Below, piece by piece: positions 15,171 to 23,600 of a stretch of DNA of 26,476 nucleotides; positions within the stretch are counted from its first letter, which is position 1, and the number at the start of each line of letters is the position of its first letter. Source of the stretch: JANNRW01 sp031401815 (lineage in GTDB: Bacteria > Desulfobacterota > Desulfuromonadia > Geobacterales > DSM-12255); contig JANNRW010000467.1 in the NCBI GenBank assembly GCA_031401815.1, positions 1 to 26,476 of the forward strand, in the 5' to 3' direction. The notes beneath the pieces are model-generated. The model searched no databases and was not told the DNA's origin. It worked only from the letters and a program-made list of their open reading frames with translations. Both the position numbers and the translations under genes were made by a program.

Positions 15171-16220
15171 TTATCTGTAGTTTTCCAGAAGCAGTTCCCG
15201 CATTTCAGCAGTACAGATCTTTACAACTGCGGCTGTCGGGATTGCCAGGATGATCCCCCAGAATCCAAGCAGTTCACCCATTGCCATGACCGCAAAGATG
15301 ACAGCAAGCGGGTTCAGTCGCAGGGTATGTCTCATTACCAGAGGTTTGATCAGATTCCCTTCGATGATGACATTGATAATAAAATAGACAGCGCAGATTT
15401 GTGGAATGATCCAGATGTCGTGGCTGTTTGCGTAACCGATGAGAGCTGGCGGGATTACGGCCAGCATTGGACCCAGCAGTGGAATGATGGAGGCAAAACC
15501 GGTGAAAAAGCCGTTAAGTATCGGAAAATCGATGCCTAGAAGCGCCAGGGCAATTGAAGTCAGTATCCCGACTATGAGGCAGTCAAAAAACATCCCTATG
15601 AGGAAACGCTCAAGGCTTCGGTTCAGCTCCCCACCGAGAGTGACAAGATGTTGTCTTTCATGATGATGAAACAGCCTCTTGATAAAGTCATTGGCGGCCT
15701 GCTTGTAAAGGAGCATGAAGAAAACCAGAATAGGTGCAAGAATGAGATTGAATCCGGCAAAAACAACCTTTTTCAGCTGAAGAAAGCCGAGGTTGGAGAC
15801 AAGCGATGTCCCCTGGATAATCACCTGTTTCATCTGCTCCAGAAGCCATGCACCTTCCATCCCTCCGTAATAGTCGGCAAGTTTCAGCTGCCTGCTTTCT
15901 ATAGCGGTCTGAATGTTTTTGATGTAAGCAGGGAGCGCATGAATGAAAGATTCCATCTGATGTCCCAGAAACGGGACGATAAAAAAGGATCCCAGAAAAA
16001 GAGCTGAAAAACCTGTCACGTAAATAATGCCGAGCGCTGCCAGCCGCTTGAAACCTCTTTGTTCCAAGTATTTCAGGAGAGGATTGAGTAGATAGGCAAT
16101 AACAACAGAAGTAAGAATAGCTGAAAAGGTGTGTGGAAGAAGATAGCTTGCCCCGATTATCCCTCCAAGAGAGAAGAGGAGGGCTAAAAATATCCGGTTT
16201 CGTTTTATTTCACCGGGCAT
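15171..16220 (-). CDS. AI-2E family transporter (PerM/YdiK-like), copy 1
   Basis: The product of about 349 residues is a polytopic membrane protein with around eight hydrophobic segments. The family marks are an early VIAYLLNPLLKYLEQRGFKR, a soluble middle part, then FTGFASIIPLLGPMLAVIPPAL and GNLIKPLVMRHTLRLNPLAVIFAVMAMGELLGFWGIILAIP. Members export small molecules or ions; some act in AI-2 release or Na+/H+ exchange, so the substrate is open. Three start codons in a row (TTG, ATG, ATG) follow AAAGGA; the ATG at 16220 has the best spacing. A paralogue lies 230 bases upstream across a repeat element. Confidence 0.9.
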   Translation of the reverse strand: MPGEIKRNRIFLALLFSLGGIIGASYLLPHTFSAILTSVVIAYLLNPLLKYLEQRGFKRLAALGIIYVTGFSALFLGSFFIVPFLGHQMESFIHALPAYIKNIQTAIESRQLKLADYYGGMEGAWLLEQMKQVIIQGTSLVSNLGFLQLKKVVFAGFNLILAPILVFFMLLYKQAANDFIKRLFHHHERQHLVTLGGELNRSLERFLIGMFFDCLIVGILTSIALALLGIDFPILNGFFTGFASIIPLLGPMLAVIPPALIGYANSHDIWIIPQICAVYFIINVIIEGNLIKPLVMRHTLRLNPLAVIFAVMAMGELLGFWGIILAIPTAAVVKICTAEMRELLLENYR

Positions 16221-16263
16221 CATCAATCCTTTGGAACTTGGGATGAATTACATAATATCCAGC

Positions 16264-16433
16264 GTTGTCCGTATATGGCCTTTGCAGTTGCCTAAAAGTC
16301 CCCCCTCCCCTTGCGGGAGGGGGTCAGGGGGTGGGGTAATTTGCCATGTTTGAGCTTAATTGCAGCTTCACCCACCCCTCAATCCCCTCCCGTCAAGGGA
16401 GGGGGGCTAAATGCAAAAAACTAACCGGACACT
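16264..16433. repeat. Palindromic element between the two AI-2E genes
   Basis: The outer words TGTCCG (from about 16266) and CGGACA (to about 16432) face each other. Inside are TTTGCA/TGCAAA and large C-rich/G-rich blocks at 16299-16336 and 16371-16407 that are largely complementary (CCCCCCTCCCC against GGGAGGGGGG). It fills most of the gap, with no ORF. Confidence 0.65.
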
Positions 16434-16449
16434 TCTACATAATATCTGC

Positions 16450-17502
16450 TTATTGTCCCCTTGGCGAAAAATCACCATTGCGCCAGTGGGTTGAAATTAT
16501 TTTCAGAGCGGCTGCAATAGGTATTGCAAGGAGTATCCCCCAGAAACCCATCATTTCACCAAAGGCCATCACTACAACTATTGTCATCAGGGGATTCAGA
16601 TTCATCGACTCCTTGAATACGAGCGGCTTGACCAGGTACCCCTCGAAAAAGTAGATGATGGCGAAGGATCCTATTACCTGGAGAATGATGGTGCTGTTCT
16701 GAAATTTGAGGTAAGCAAAAAAAAGCGGGGGGAGAGTCGCCAGAATTACACCTATAAAAGGGAGAACTGAGGCTGCTCCGGCAAACAGGCCGTTAAGAAG
16801 CGGATAATCGACCTCCAGAAAATAAAGCGCTATTGTAGAAAAAACTGCAACGATTACGGAAACAATCAACTGCCCTTTAAGGTAGCCGCCGATACTGTTG
16901 TTTATCTCTCTGCCGATTATGATGATATGGTCTTTATGGCGAAGCGGCAGCCAGATTTTCAGCCCCTCAATTATCTCATGTTTATAGAAAAGCATGAAAA
17001 ACACCAGAATCGGAGCAAGAATCAGATTGAAAAGGTTGAAAGCAATGCTTGACGCAGCGGAAAAGACCCCGGAACCAAGTTTGCCCGTGAAGCTGCTCAG
17101 CTTGCTGTAAGCGCTGTCCAGCAGCCAGCCCCACTCCATGGCGACTGGAGCTGACATCAGATACCCTTTCTGGCTGGCGATCAGCTCTTTCATCTTTTGC
17201 AGATAGAGTGGCAGGTTCTGAATCAGTGAGTTCCAGCGGGCAGTAGCCAACGGGACAATAAAGAGAATTGCAAAAACAGCCAGGACGCCGAGGAGTGTAT
17301 AAAGGATTATTATTCCGTGCAACCTGCGCACTCTCTGCCTTTCCATTACAACAAGCGCCGGATCAAGCAGGTAGGCGATTACAAAGGAGGAGAGAAAGCA
17401 GGAAAGAGTATGTTTTATGGCATACCCGCCTGTCGCGATAGCGGCTATTACCATAACTACAATAAATATTCTGTATAATGTGCCGCTCTCTTGCTGTGAC
17501 AT
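16450..17502 (-). CDS. AI-2E family transporter (PerM/YdiK-like), copy 2
   Basis: The 350-residue polytopic product has the same plan as its downstream paralogue: FVIAYLLDPALVVMERQRVRR early, LNLILAPILVFFMLFYK mid, then GLFAGAASVLPFIGVILATLPPL and GYLVKPLVFKESMNLNPLMTIVVVMAFGEMMGFWGILLAIP. The shared C-terminal block shows tandem duplication or long co-residence. AGGGAG precedes the ATG. It starts 7 bases after the UPF0158 gene, so the two are probably one transcript. The transported substrate is unknown. Confidence 0.9.
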   Translation of the reverse strand: MSQQESGTLYRIFIVVMVIAAIATGGYAIKHTLSCFLSSFVIAYLLDPALVVMERQRVRRLHGIIILYTLLGVLAVFAILFIVPLATARWNSLIQNLPLYLQKMKELIASQKGYLMSAPVAMEWGWLLDSAYSKLSSFTGKLGSGVFSAASSIAFNLFNLILAPILVFFMLFYKHEIIEGLKIWLPLRHKDHIIIIGREINNSIGGYLKGQLIVSVIVAVFSTIALYFLEVDYPLLNGLFAGAASVLPFIGVILATLPPLFFAYLKFQNSTIILQVIGSFAIIYFFEGYLVKPLVFKESMNLNPLMTIVVVMAFGEMMGFWGILLAIPIAAALKIISTHWRNGDFSPRGQ

Positions 17503-17509
17503 AAGCTCC

Positions 17510-17947
17510 CTAAAATCCGCTTACAGATGGATAAATGTCGTGCTCTTCAAGCCAGGATCTTATCCTGGAGTTTAGCATTTCATCCTTGAATGCATAGTAA
17601 GTCTCAAGCTCATCAGGATAAAATGAAAGGATATCCTCGATCTTCCCATACACATTTTTACCTGAAAAAGTCCGTTCTAGCACTGGTCGCAACTTGTCAT
17701 CAGGGAGGTTTTTGATGAATTCGTGCAGCACAAGTCGCTCCTGGTCGTAATCAAAGCCGGGAATCTGAAGGAACTGCTCACTGTTTGCCTCCATCTCCTG
17801 CCAGAAAGCTTCATCGTCATAATCGTCCGGGACAAAAAATATCTCTCCGTTATTACGGTCGAGAAAAAAAACAAGCTCCTGATTCTGGTTCAGGAATGCT
17901 TCTATCAATTCGTCCCAGACTACCTCCATTTCACGTGCCAAGCCCAT
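17510..17947 (-). CDS. UPF0158 family protein
   Basis: The 145-residue acidic product fits the uncharacterised UPF0158 family: DELIEAFLNQNQELVFFLDRNNGEIFFVPDD early and FIKNLPDDKLRPVLERTFSGKNVYGKIEDIL later, ending with DELETYYAFKDEMLNSRIRSWLEEHDI. It looks soluble and cytoplasmic. GAGGGTAAG precedes the ATG at 17947; an internal ATG six codons on is a weaker choice. It leads a likely two-gene operon with the AI-2E permease and is divergent from lpxH. Confidence 0.85.
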   Translation of the reverse strand: MGLAREMEVVWDELIEAFLNQNQELVFFLDRNNGEIFFVPDDYDDEAFWQEMEANSEQFLQIPGFDYDQERLVLHEFIKNLPDDKLRPVLERTFSGKNVYGKIEDILSFYPDELETYYAFKDEMLNSRIRSWLEEHDIYPSVSGF

Positions 17948-17984
17948 CTTACCCTCATTACATGCTGGATCTTGAAATTTTTTT

Positions 17985-17996
17985 CAACTATAGTTG
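17985..17996. promoter_or_regulatory. 12-bp perfect palindrome in the UPF0158/lpxH divergent gap
   Basis: CAACTATAGTTG lies 5 bases before the lpxH start in a gap of only 54 bases between divergent genes. It could be a regulator site or chance; it also sits in the lpxH leader. Confidence 0.35.
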
Positions 17997-18001
17997 ATGG
18001 C

Positions 18002-18721
18002 ATGCGAGCCATATTTATTGCAGATGCCCATTTGCGTAACCCGGAGGATGAAAATTACCGCCTTATGCTCGGTTTTTTGAGCGAACTGCCTGGTAAAACC
18101 GACAGGCTGGTGATTCTCGGAGATTTCTTCGAATTCTGGGTTGGTGATTCTCCAGACGCTTTCCCTCATTACAAGCCGCTCCTTGACCAGCTTGAAAAGG
18201 TAACCGGGCAAGGGGTTGAACTGATTTTTATCGAAGGCAATCATGATTTCCACCTTGGAGGGTACTTCAGAAAACTCTTTCGTGCAAAGGTTTTCCCTGA
18301 TATTGCAACCATTGAAATGGATGGCAAGCGATTTTTTCTCTGCCATGGAGATATGATCAACAGGGATGACTCAGGTTACCGGCTGCTGCGGATGGTTTTC
18401 CGCAATCCCCTTACAAGGCTTCTGGTAAAATGGCTCCCACCGGCTGTTCCGGCCTTTATTGCCAGAGAGCTTGGCAAGCAGTCAAAAAAGAGCCATGTCG
18501 CCAAAGCTTCCAGGTGGGACTATCCTGGAATTATAAGGAAATTTGCCGGTGAAAGGTTTGCCTCCGGAGATGATGTTGTTGTCACTGCCCATTTCCATCT
18601 CCCAATTCTGGAAAAAACTGGCGGACATACCTTGCTGGCTCTTGGAGACTGGATCAAGGAGTTCTCTTATGGTGAATGGGTGAATGGGGAAATCAGACTT
18701 AAAAAATATGCAAGAAACTAG
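18002..18721 (+). CDS. lpxH: UDP-2,3-diacylglucosamine diphosphatase
   Basis: The 239-residue product matches LpxH in length and metallophosphoesterase motifs: DAH (Asp8, His10), GDFFEFWVGD (Asp41), GNHDFHLGG (Asn80, His81), CHGDMI and AHFHLPIL. It cleaves UDP-diacylglucosamine to lipid X in lipid A synthesis at the inner membrane, using two Mn2+. The frame is open upstream to 17723, but that part is antisense to the UPF0158 gene; the ATG at 18002 gives the family N-terminus MRAIFIADAHL. The final stop overlaps the stop of the convergent transpeptidase gene. Confidence 0.92.
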   Translation: MRAIFIADAHLRNPEDENYRLMLGFLSELPGKTDRLVILGDFFEFWVGDSPDAFPHYKPLLDQLEKVTGQGVELIFIEGNHDFHLGGYFRKLFRAKVFPDIATIEMDGKRFFLCHGDMINRDDSGYRLLRMVFRNPLTRLLVKWLPPAVPAFIARELGKQSKKSHVAKASRWDYPGIIRKFAGERFASGDDVVVTAHFHLPILEKTGGHTLLALGDWIKEFSYGEWVNGEIRLKKYARN

Positions 18722-20067
18722 CGAAAAAATGCTTCCATTGCCTTCTCTCCGACATTTGACGCCTTTATGTTCCATTTACCCTGATTAATCACCAAGGCTA
18801 CGAGTGCAATCTGCGGATCTTCCATTGGGGCATAGGCAGCAAACCAGGTATACTGACCATCAGGGTTTTTGCCGTTAATTGATCCTGTCTTTGCAACAAT
18901 ATTAAGGTTTGCAATCAGCGCCCTCCCCCTTCTGTCATGAAAAGCCCGCCTTGAAGTCCCTTTTTTTACAGTGGTAGAGAGGGTTCTGGCCAGCTTAACC
19001 GAAGTCTCTTCCGACATCAGTCTGCGAAGCTCCAGAGGGAGTGCAGAAAAGAGAACCTCACCTGTTCCGCTATGAACCTGCTCTGCCAGAAGAGGGGTCA
19101 TCATCACCCCCCGGTTTGCCACAGCCGCAATCATGGCAGCTGCATGAAGCGGCGATATTTTGACCTCCCGCCCCAGACCTGCTCCCATAAGTTTGAGCTC
19201 TGCATCATTTTGAGGAGAAATAGCAGTGCTCGTCATTATCGAAGTTCCTGGAAAAAGAGGTTGATTAAAGCCAAAACGGTTAGCTTCCAGAATCAGTTGC
19301 TCTTTACCTACTACATGACTTGCAAGCCTGCCGAATACCGGATTTACCGACTTGCCCATTGCATCGGTGAGCGACATTTCAGGGCTGCGACGCCCTCTGG
19401 GCTCCCAGTAGCGGGGGTTTACGGAAGCCAGTCTGCCACTGAACGGGATCATGGTTTCAGGTAAGACCTTTTTTTGTTCCAATGCTGCCGACGCAGTGAT
19501 TATCTTGAAAAGGGAAGCCATGGGATAAATCTGTGAAAAAGCATTTTTCTTCCACTCCGGGTCAATTGAAGAGTGGCTGACCATTCCAAGAATTTTGCCG
19601 CTTTTGGGGTCAAGCGCCAGAAAAACAGCGTACGGCACTTTTCGCTCTGCAAGATACCCTGCTACTTTATGTTGAAGTTCCGGATCAAGCGTATAGTTTA
19701 TCCTGCTGCCGTCGTTAAGGTTTGCGACCATTTTGTTGTCAATGATGCTTGCAGAAGAGATGGAGTCTGCAGATATCTGGAAGGACTGGAAAGAGTCAAG
19801 CGGGGGGAGTGAAGCGGGTTTGGCCACTGTTTTTGCAGCAGCTTTCTTTGGACCAGAGAAAAGGTTGTTCTCAGACGACAGATAATTGTAAAGAGGCCAT
19901 GCGGCTAGTAACAACGCCAGTAGCGGCAAAATAATTCTTAACCGCTTTTTTGCGCGAGCAGGTTCAACCAGGCGTCTTCTGTTGTCCGGTTTACGGCGCT
20001 TGTGTTTGAAAAATACAGATTTCAACAAGCCGCCTTTGTCATTTGTAAGGTGTTTTACGTCCTGCAT
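18718..20067 (-). CDS. Penicillin-binding transpeptidase, PBP2/FtsI-like catalytic domain
   Basis: The 449-residue product has a basic cytoplasmic N-terminus, one membrane anchor (about 42-62) and a transpeptidase domain with SLFK (Ser185-Lys188), SVN (240-242) and KTG (393-395). The long dimerisation domain of class B PBPs is missing; only about 120 residues lie between anchor and catalytic domain. It should cross-link peptidoglycan in the periplasm. The ATG at 20067 lies only about 8 bases from the predicted transcription start and lacks a ribosome site; a TTG at 20025 after AAAGGCGG is an alternative that removes 14 residues. No partner division or elongation genes are adjacent. Confidence 0.9.
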   Translation of the reverse strand: MQDVKHLTNDKGGLLKSVFFKHKRRKPDNRRRLVEPARAKKRLRIILPLLALLLAAWPLYNYLSSENNLFSGPKKAAAKTVAKPASLPPLDSFQSFQISADSISSASIIDNKMVANLNDGSRINYTLDPELQHKVAGYLAERKVPYAVFLALDPKSGKILGMVSHSSIDPEWKKNAFSQIYPMASLFKIITASAALEQKKVLPETMIPFSGRLASVNPRYWEPRGRRSPEMSLTDAMGKSVNPVFGRLASHVVGKEQLILEANRFGFNQPLFPGTSIMTSTAISPQNDAELKLMGAGLGREVKISPLHAAAMIAAVANRGVMMTPLLAEQVHSGTGEVLFSALPLELRRLMSEETSVKLARTLSTTVKKGTSRRAFHDRRGRALIANLNIVAKTGSINGKNPDGQYTWFAAYAPMEDPQIALVALVINQGKWNIKASNVGEKAMEAFFR

Positions 20068-20081
20068 AGCGATTGCGACAC

Positions 20082-20110
20082 AATATATGTCAAGGCATCT
20101 CTTTTGTCAA
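20082..20110 (-). promoter_or_regulatory. Sigma70-type promoter of the transpeptidase gene
   Basis: On the minus strand a perfect TTGACA (20105-20110) is 17 bases from TATATT (20082-20087). The predicted start is near 20075, almost at the annotated ATG. Confidence 0.75.
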
Positions 20111-20162
20111 TTCAGCCAGGGAAGAGTGGAATTGCTTATAAAACGGAATTGGAAGTAACCCC

Positions 20163-21095
20163 TTATTCCAGTCGTTTTCCAGGAAGAATCTTGTAGCCGG
20201 ACAGGAACTCTTGTGCGGAGAGTCTTTTTTTCCCTTCAAGCTGAAGTTCGGTGATAACAAGACTGCCGCCATTGCAGGCGATTTCCAGACCCTTTTTATC
20301 GGCAGAGATCACGGTTCCGGGCTCTCCGGCAGCTTCAGCTGTTCTGGTTTTGAATATTTTCAAAACCTTTCCGTCAAGCCAGGTATATGCGCCAGGCCAG
20401 GGAGTTACACCTCTGACCAGATTTCTGATGGTAACCGGTTTCAACCCCCAATTAATCTCTCCCAGCTCTTTTTTCAGCATGGGAGCATAGCAGGTAAGAG
20501 TGTCATCCTGCTTTTCGGGAGTAACTGTTTTGCTTTCAACTGCGTCCAGTGTTGCTGCCATCGTCTCTGCACCCAACAGGGAGAGCCTGTCATGAAGGGA
20601 ACTGGCATCTTCATCTGGATGGATCAAGAGTGCTTTTTTCAGCAGCATGTCTCCGGTATCCAGGCCGACATCCATCATCATGGTGGTGATCCCGGTTTCG
20701 GTTTCACCATTGATTATGCACCAGTTGATCGGGGCGGCTCCCCGATAGCGGGGTAGCAGCGAGGCGTGGACATTGATACAGCCGTAGCAAGGGATATCAA
20801 GCAGAGCCTTTGGTAGAATCTGGCCAAAAGCTATGACCACGATCAGGTCAGGGGAGAAGCTCCGGATCTCTTCTATAACGTCGGGGTTTCTGACTTTTAC
20901 GGGCTGCAATACCGGGATGTTGTATTTGAGCGCCAGCTCCTTGACCGGGGGGGGCTGCGTCAGCTGGCCACGACCTTTGGGTCGATCAGGCTGGGTTACT
21001 ACCGCTACAACCTCTTCACCTCTGTCAATAATCATTTTAAGCGTAGGGACTGCGAATTCCGGAGTCCCCATGAAGACGATACGGAGTGGGGGCAT
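20163..21095 (-). CDS. fmt: Methionyl-tRNA formyltransferase
   Basis: The 310-residue product has the Fmt pattern: IVFMGTPEFAVPTL at the start, QPDRPKGRGQ, and the catalytic block CINVHASLLPRYRGAAPINW with Asn108 and His110, then GLDTGDM with Asp146. The C-terminal tRNA-binding domain is present (LVRGVTPWPGAYTW). It formylates initiator Met-tRNA from 10-formyl-THF. The gene follows def with a one-base overlap (TGATG), the common def-fmt arrangement, so both are likely co-translated. Confidence 0.97.
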   Translation of the reverse strand: MPPLRIVFMGTPEFAVPTLKMIIDRGEEVVAVVTQPDRPKGRGQLTQPPPVKELALKYNIPVLQPVKVRNPDVIEEIRSFSPDLIVVIAFGQILPKALLDIPCYGCINVHASLLPRYRGAAPINWCIINGETETGITTMMMDVGLDTGDMLLKKALLIHPDEDASSLHDRLSLLGAETMAATLDAVESKTVTPEKQDDTLTCYAPMLKKELGEINWGLKPVTIRNLVRGVTPWPGAYTWLDGKVLKIFKTRTAEAAGEPGTVISADKKGLEIACNGGSLVITELQLEGKKRLSAQEFLSGYKILPGKRLE

Positions 21096-21610
21096 CAGTC
21101 AGCACCCTCCATTTCCTGCGAATTCCGGCGAAATCTTCTCCGAAAGAGCTCTCTTTTCAGCTGGGACATATGATCAATGAAGAGCATCCCCTCCAGATGA
21201 TCTATTTCATGCTGGAAAGCAACGGCCAGAAGACCTTCAGCCTTCCAGGTCATCTCTTCTCCGTCTTTGTCCAGCCCCTTGACTATAACCCTTGAGTGCC
21301 GTCTTACATTTGCGGCATATTTGGGGACTGACAGGCACCCCTCCTCTTCGTAGGATTCACCATCTGCATGGATGATTACCGGATTGATGGCAACAATAAG
21401 GTCAGGCGGGTCATCTTTTCCTGCAATATCTATAACTATGACTCTCTGGTGAACCCCTATCTGCGGAGCAGCAAGTCCGACACCAGGGGCGTCGTACATC
21501 GTATCCACCATATCCTGCACAAGTTCGCGGGTCTTTTCGTTGATAACAGTTACAGCCGAAGACTTTTTCTTCAGCTCGGGATCGGGGTAAGTGAGGATTG
21601 TTCGTATCAT
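21095..21610 (-). CDS. def: Peptide deformylase
   Basis: The 171-residue product carries the three deformylase motifs: GVGLAAPQIG (43-52), EEGCLSVP (89-96, metal ligand Cys92) and HEIDH (134-138, metal ligands His134 and His138, catalytic Glu135). It removes the N-formyl group from new proteins in the cytoplasm, usually with Fe2+. It is first in the def-fmt unit. Upstream are a -10-like TATACT and an inverted repeat. Confidence 0.97.
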   Translation of the reverse strand: MIRTILTYPDPELKKKSSAVTVINEKTRELVQDMVDTMYDAPGVGLAAPQIGVHQRVIVIDIAGKDDPPDLIVAINPVIIHADGESYEEEGCLSVPKYAANVRRHSRVIVKGLDKDGEEMTWKAEGLLAVAFQHEIDHLEGMLFIDHMSQLKRELFRRRFRRNSQEMEGAD

Positions 21611-21624
21611 GTCAGACCTTTATC

Positions 21625-21641
21625 GTCCGGAATTACCGGAC
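21625..21641. promoter_or_regulatory. Inverted repeat in the def leader
   Basis: GTCCGG-AATTA-CCGGAC has perfect 6-nt arms and lies 15 bases upstream of the def start, between the likely promoter and the gene. It could be an operator or an RNA hairpin in the leader. Confidence 0.4.
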
Positions 21642-21661
21642 AGAATCTATCGAATTTTCAG

Positions 21662-21690
21662 AGTATATTTATTTGAGGCAAAAAATGCAA
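21662..21690 (-). promoter_or_regulatory. Probable def-fmt promoter
   Basis: On the minus strand TATACT (21662-21667) is a good -10; TTGCAT 17 bases upstream is a weak -35. The predicted transcript would carry the inverted repeat at 21625-21641. Confidence 0.5.
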
Positions 21691-21718
21691 TTTGTTCCTT
21701 GTTTTGGAATTTATGCTG

Positions 21719-21757
21719 TTGACAGAAAATATTCAATCGTGTACTTACCGGTAGGTA
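21719..21757 (+). promoter_or_regulatory. Promoter and probable TetR operator
   Basis: A perfect TTGACA (21719-21724) is 17 bases from TACTTA (21742-21747). The -10 forms the left end of an imperfect 16-bp palindrome TACTTACCGGTAGGTA (21742-21757; two mismatched positions). A repressor bound there would block RNA polymerase, so the tetR operon is probably autoregulated. Confidence 0.75.
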
Positions 21758-21778
21758 AATAAATGTTAGCGAGGATCA

Positions 21779-22399
21779 ATGGAAAAAGTATTGCCACCAG
21801 TAATTCAGGCAAACCCTGCTGTTCGGGAAAGGCTTCTCACCGAGGCGCTCAGGCTCTTTACCTCAAAGGGCTTTGCAGCTGCAACTGTGCGGGAGATAGT
21901 CGAAGGGGCTGGTGTTACCAAGCCGGTGCTTTACTACTATTTCGGGAGCAAGGAGGGGCTGTATCTGGAGATAATGGGGGGGATAAGCAAGGTTTTCGAA
22001 CAGAGAATCATGGAGCTTGAGATGTTGTCAGGAACCATTCGCGAGCGGCTGATTTACCTGTTTTCAGGAATGTTCGTGAGTGCTCACCAGAACCTCCAGG
22101 CAGTAAGGCTTGCCTACTCCATCTACTATGGCCCCCCTCAGGGTGCGCCGTTCATAGACTTCAACCGGTTTTTCGATACAGTTTATGAAATGGTTGACAC
22201 TCTTCTAGCCGAGGGGATCGAGAAAGGGGAGATCCGCAAGGTAGATCGGGGCACACTTGCCTGGACACTGGTCGGAAGCTATCACACTATTCTCGAAGAG
22301 CAGGTCAGCCGAAACCCTCCCCGTATCAATCTTGAGGGTCTTGTGCAGGTAATTAACATGATTATGGATGGTGTTGCTGTGCCAGTAGATAAACAATAA
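21779..22399 (+). CDS. TetR/AcrR family transcriptional repressor
   Basis: The 206-residue product has the TetR helix-turn-helix: VRERLLTEALRLFTSKGFAAATVREIVEGAGVTKPVLYYYFGSKEGLY (about 15-62). The C-terminal ligand domain resembles that of AcrR-like efflux regulators. GAGG lies 5-8 bases before the ATG. It heads an operon with a membrane fusion lipoprotein, 16 bases on, and has a palindromic site over its own promoter. The inducer is probably a substrate of the exported machinery, unknown here. Confidence 0.92.
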   Translation: MEKVLPPVIQANPAVRERLLTEALRLFTSKGFAAATVREIVEGAGVTKPVLYYYFGSKEGLYLEIMGGISKVFEQRIMELEMLSGTIRERLIYLFSGMFVSAHQNLQAVRLAYSIYYGPPQGAPFIDFNRFFDTVYEMVDTLLAEGIEKGEIRKVDRGTLAWTLVGSYHTILEEQVSRNPPRINLEGLVQVINMIMDGVAVPVDKQ

Positions 22400-22414
22400 A
22401 CAAGGAAGAGAGTC

Positions 22415-23587
22415 ATGAAGAGAACTGAATTTGGCGTGATGATGCTTTTAATATTATCGATTACAGCTTGCGGCGGTAAAAGCGACAAGAGCGCAGGGAG
22501 CGTCAAGCCACCTGTTGCAGTGGAAACGGCCTCGGCAACTCTCCAGACACTTGCTGAAGGGGTTGATGTTACCGGTTCGCTTGATCCGAAGTTCTGGGCA
22601 GATGTAAAGACCCAGATCTCCGGCCTTGTGAAGCAGGTATATGTGACCGAGTGGGTCAGGGTTAGCAAAGGGACACCGCTTGCACGTATTGATATAGCCG
22701 AGACAGAGGCGCTTGTGAAGCGGGCTGAGGCTGCGCTTGAGGCAGCAAAGGCAAGCTATGCACAGGCAGAGGTCTCTTTGATACGTGCTGAACGGGAGCA
22801 GGCAAGAGCCTTAAAGCTGAAGGAGTCAGGGCTTGCAACGCAGCTCTCGATTGACGATTCAACTTCCGAGACAAATGCGGCAAAGGCCAGGCTGGAGTCT
22901 GGCAGAGCACAGATCAGAGTGGCTGAGGAGGATCTCCGTCAGGTCAGGGCAAGAGTTTCAAAAGGATCGGTAAACTCACCCATTGACGGGGTTGTAGCAC
23001 TTCGTGATGTAAATGTGGGAGATCTTGCCAGCGATGCCGCCGCAGGAAAGCCGATCTTCAGGATTGTAGACAACCGACTCCTGAATCTGACTGTAACAGT
23101 CCCATCTGTTGATTCCGCAAAGATAAAGGTCGGTCAGCCGCTGAATTTCAGTGTAGATTCGCACCCCGGGAAGATATTTACCGGCAAGGTAATGTTCGTG
23201 AATCCGGAAATATCCTCTACAGACCGCTCACTTAAAGTAATAGCCGAGGTGAAAAATGTGCCTGAGCTCCTTAAAGGTGGTCTTTTTGCCAAAGGGAGAA
23301 TTGTAACAGGAGAGCGAAAAAATATCATTTTGATCCCCAGAAGTGCAGTCTCCGGGCTTGATCTCGCATCAGGCAAAGGTATCATAAATACTGTCTCTGA
23401 AGGGGTGGCAAAAAGGATCGAGATCAGAACAGGCTCGGCAAGCGGAGATATGATTGAGGTTATTTCAGGACTGAAAGCCGGGGATCAGTATGTCGTTCGT
23501 GGCGGATTCAACTTGAAGGAAGGGGACAGGATTGTAGTTGCAAAGGGGGAGAGTACTCCGCCTTCAACTGAAAAAAGGGGTAATTAA
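22415..23587 (+). CDS. RND-type efflux periplasmic adaptor (membrane fusion lipoprotein)
   Basis: The 390-residue product has a lipoprotein signal with lipobox ITAC (Cys19). The body follows the adaptor plan: a barrel-sandwich half (VDVTGSLDPKFWADVKTQISGLVKQVYVTEWVRVSKGTPLARID), a long alpha hairpin (about 95-180, coiled coil), the second lipoyl half (VNSPIDGVVALRDVNVGDLAS), then beta-barrel and membrane-proximal parts. Adaptors link an inner-membrane pump to an outer-membrane channel. No RND permease or TolC gene follows in this window, so the partner is elsewhere or absent. The gene lies 15 bases after tetR and 13 before the hydrolase gene. Confidence 0.92.
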   Translation: MKRTEFGVMMLLILSITACGGKSDKSAGSVKPPVAVETASATLQTLAEGVDVTGSLDPKFWADVKTQISGLVKQVYVTEWVRVSKGTPLARIDIAETEALVKRAEAALEAAKASYAQAEVSLIRAEREQARALKLKESGLATQLSIDDSTSETNAAKARLESGRAQIRVAEEDLRQVRARVSKGSVNSPIDGVVALRDVNVGDLASDAAAGKPIFRIVDNRLLNLTVTVPSVDSAKIKVGQPLNFSVDSHPGKIFTGKVMFVNPEISSTDRSLKVIAEVKNVPELLKGGLFAKGRIVTGERKNIILIPRSAVSGLDLASGKGIINTVSEGVAKRIEIRTGSASGDMIEVISGLKAGDQYVVRGGFNLKEGDRIVVAKGESTPPSTEKRGN

Positions 23588-23600
23588 AAAGGGGGAAGTC

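Noticed and set aside
17723..18001. N-terminal extension of LpxH
   Set aside because: The extra 93 codons are antisense to the UPF0158 gene and LpxH proteins start at MRAIFIADAHL.
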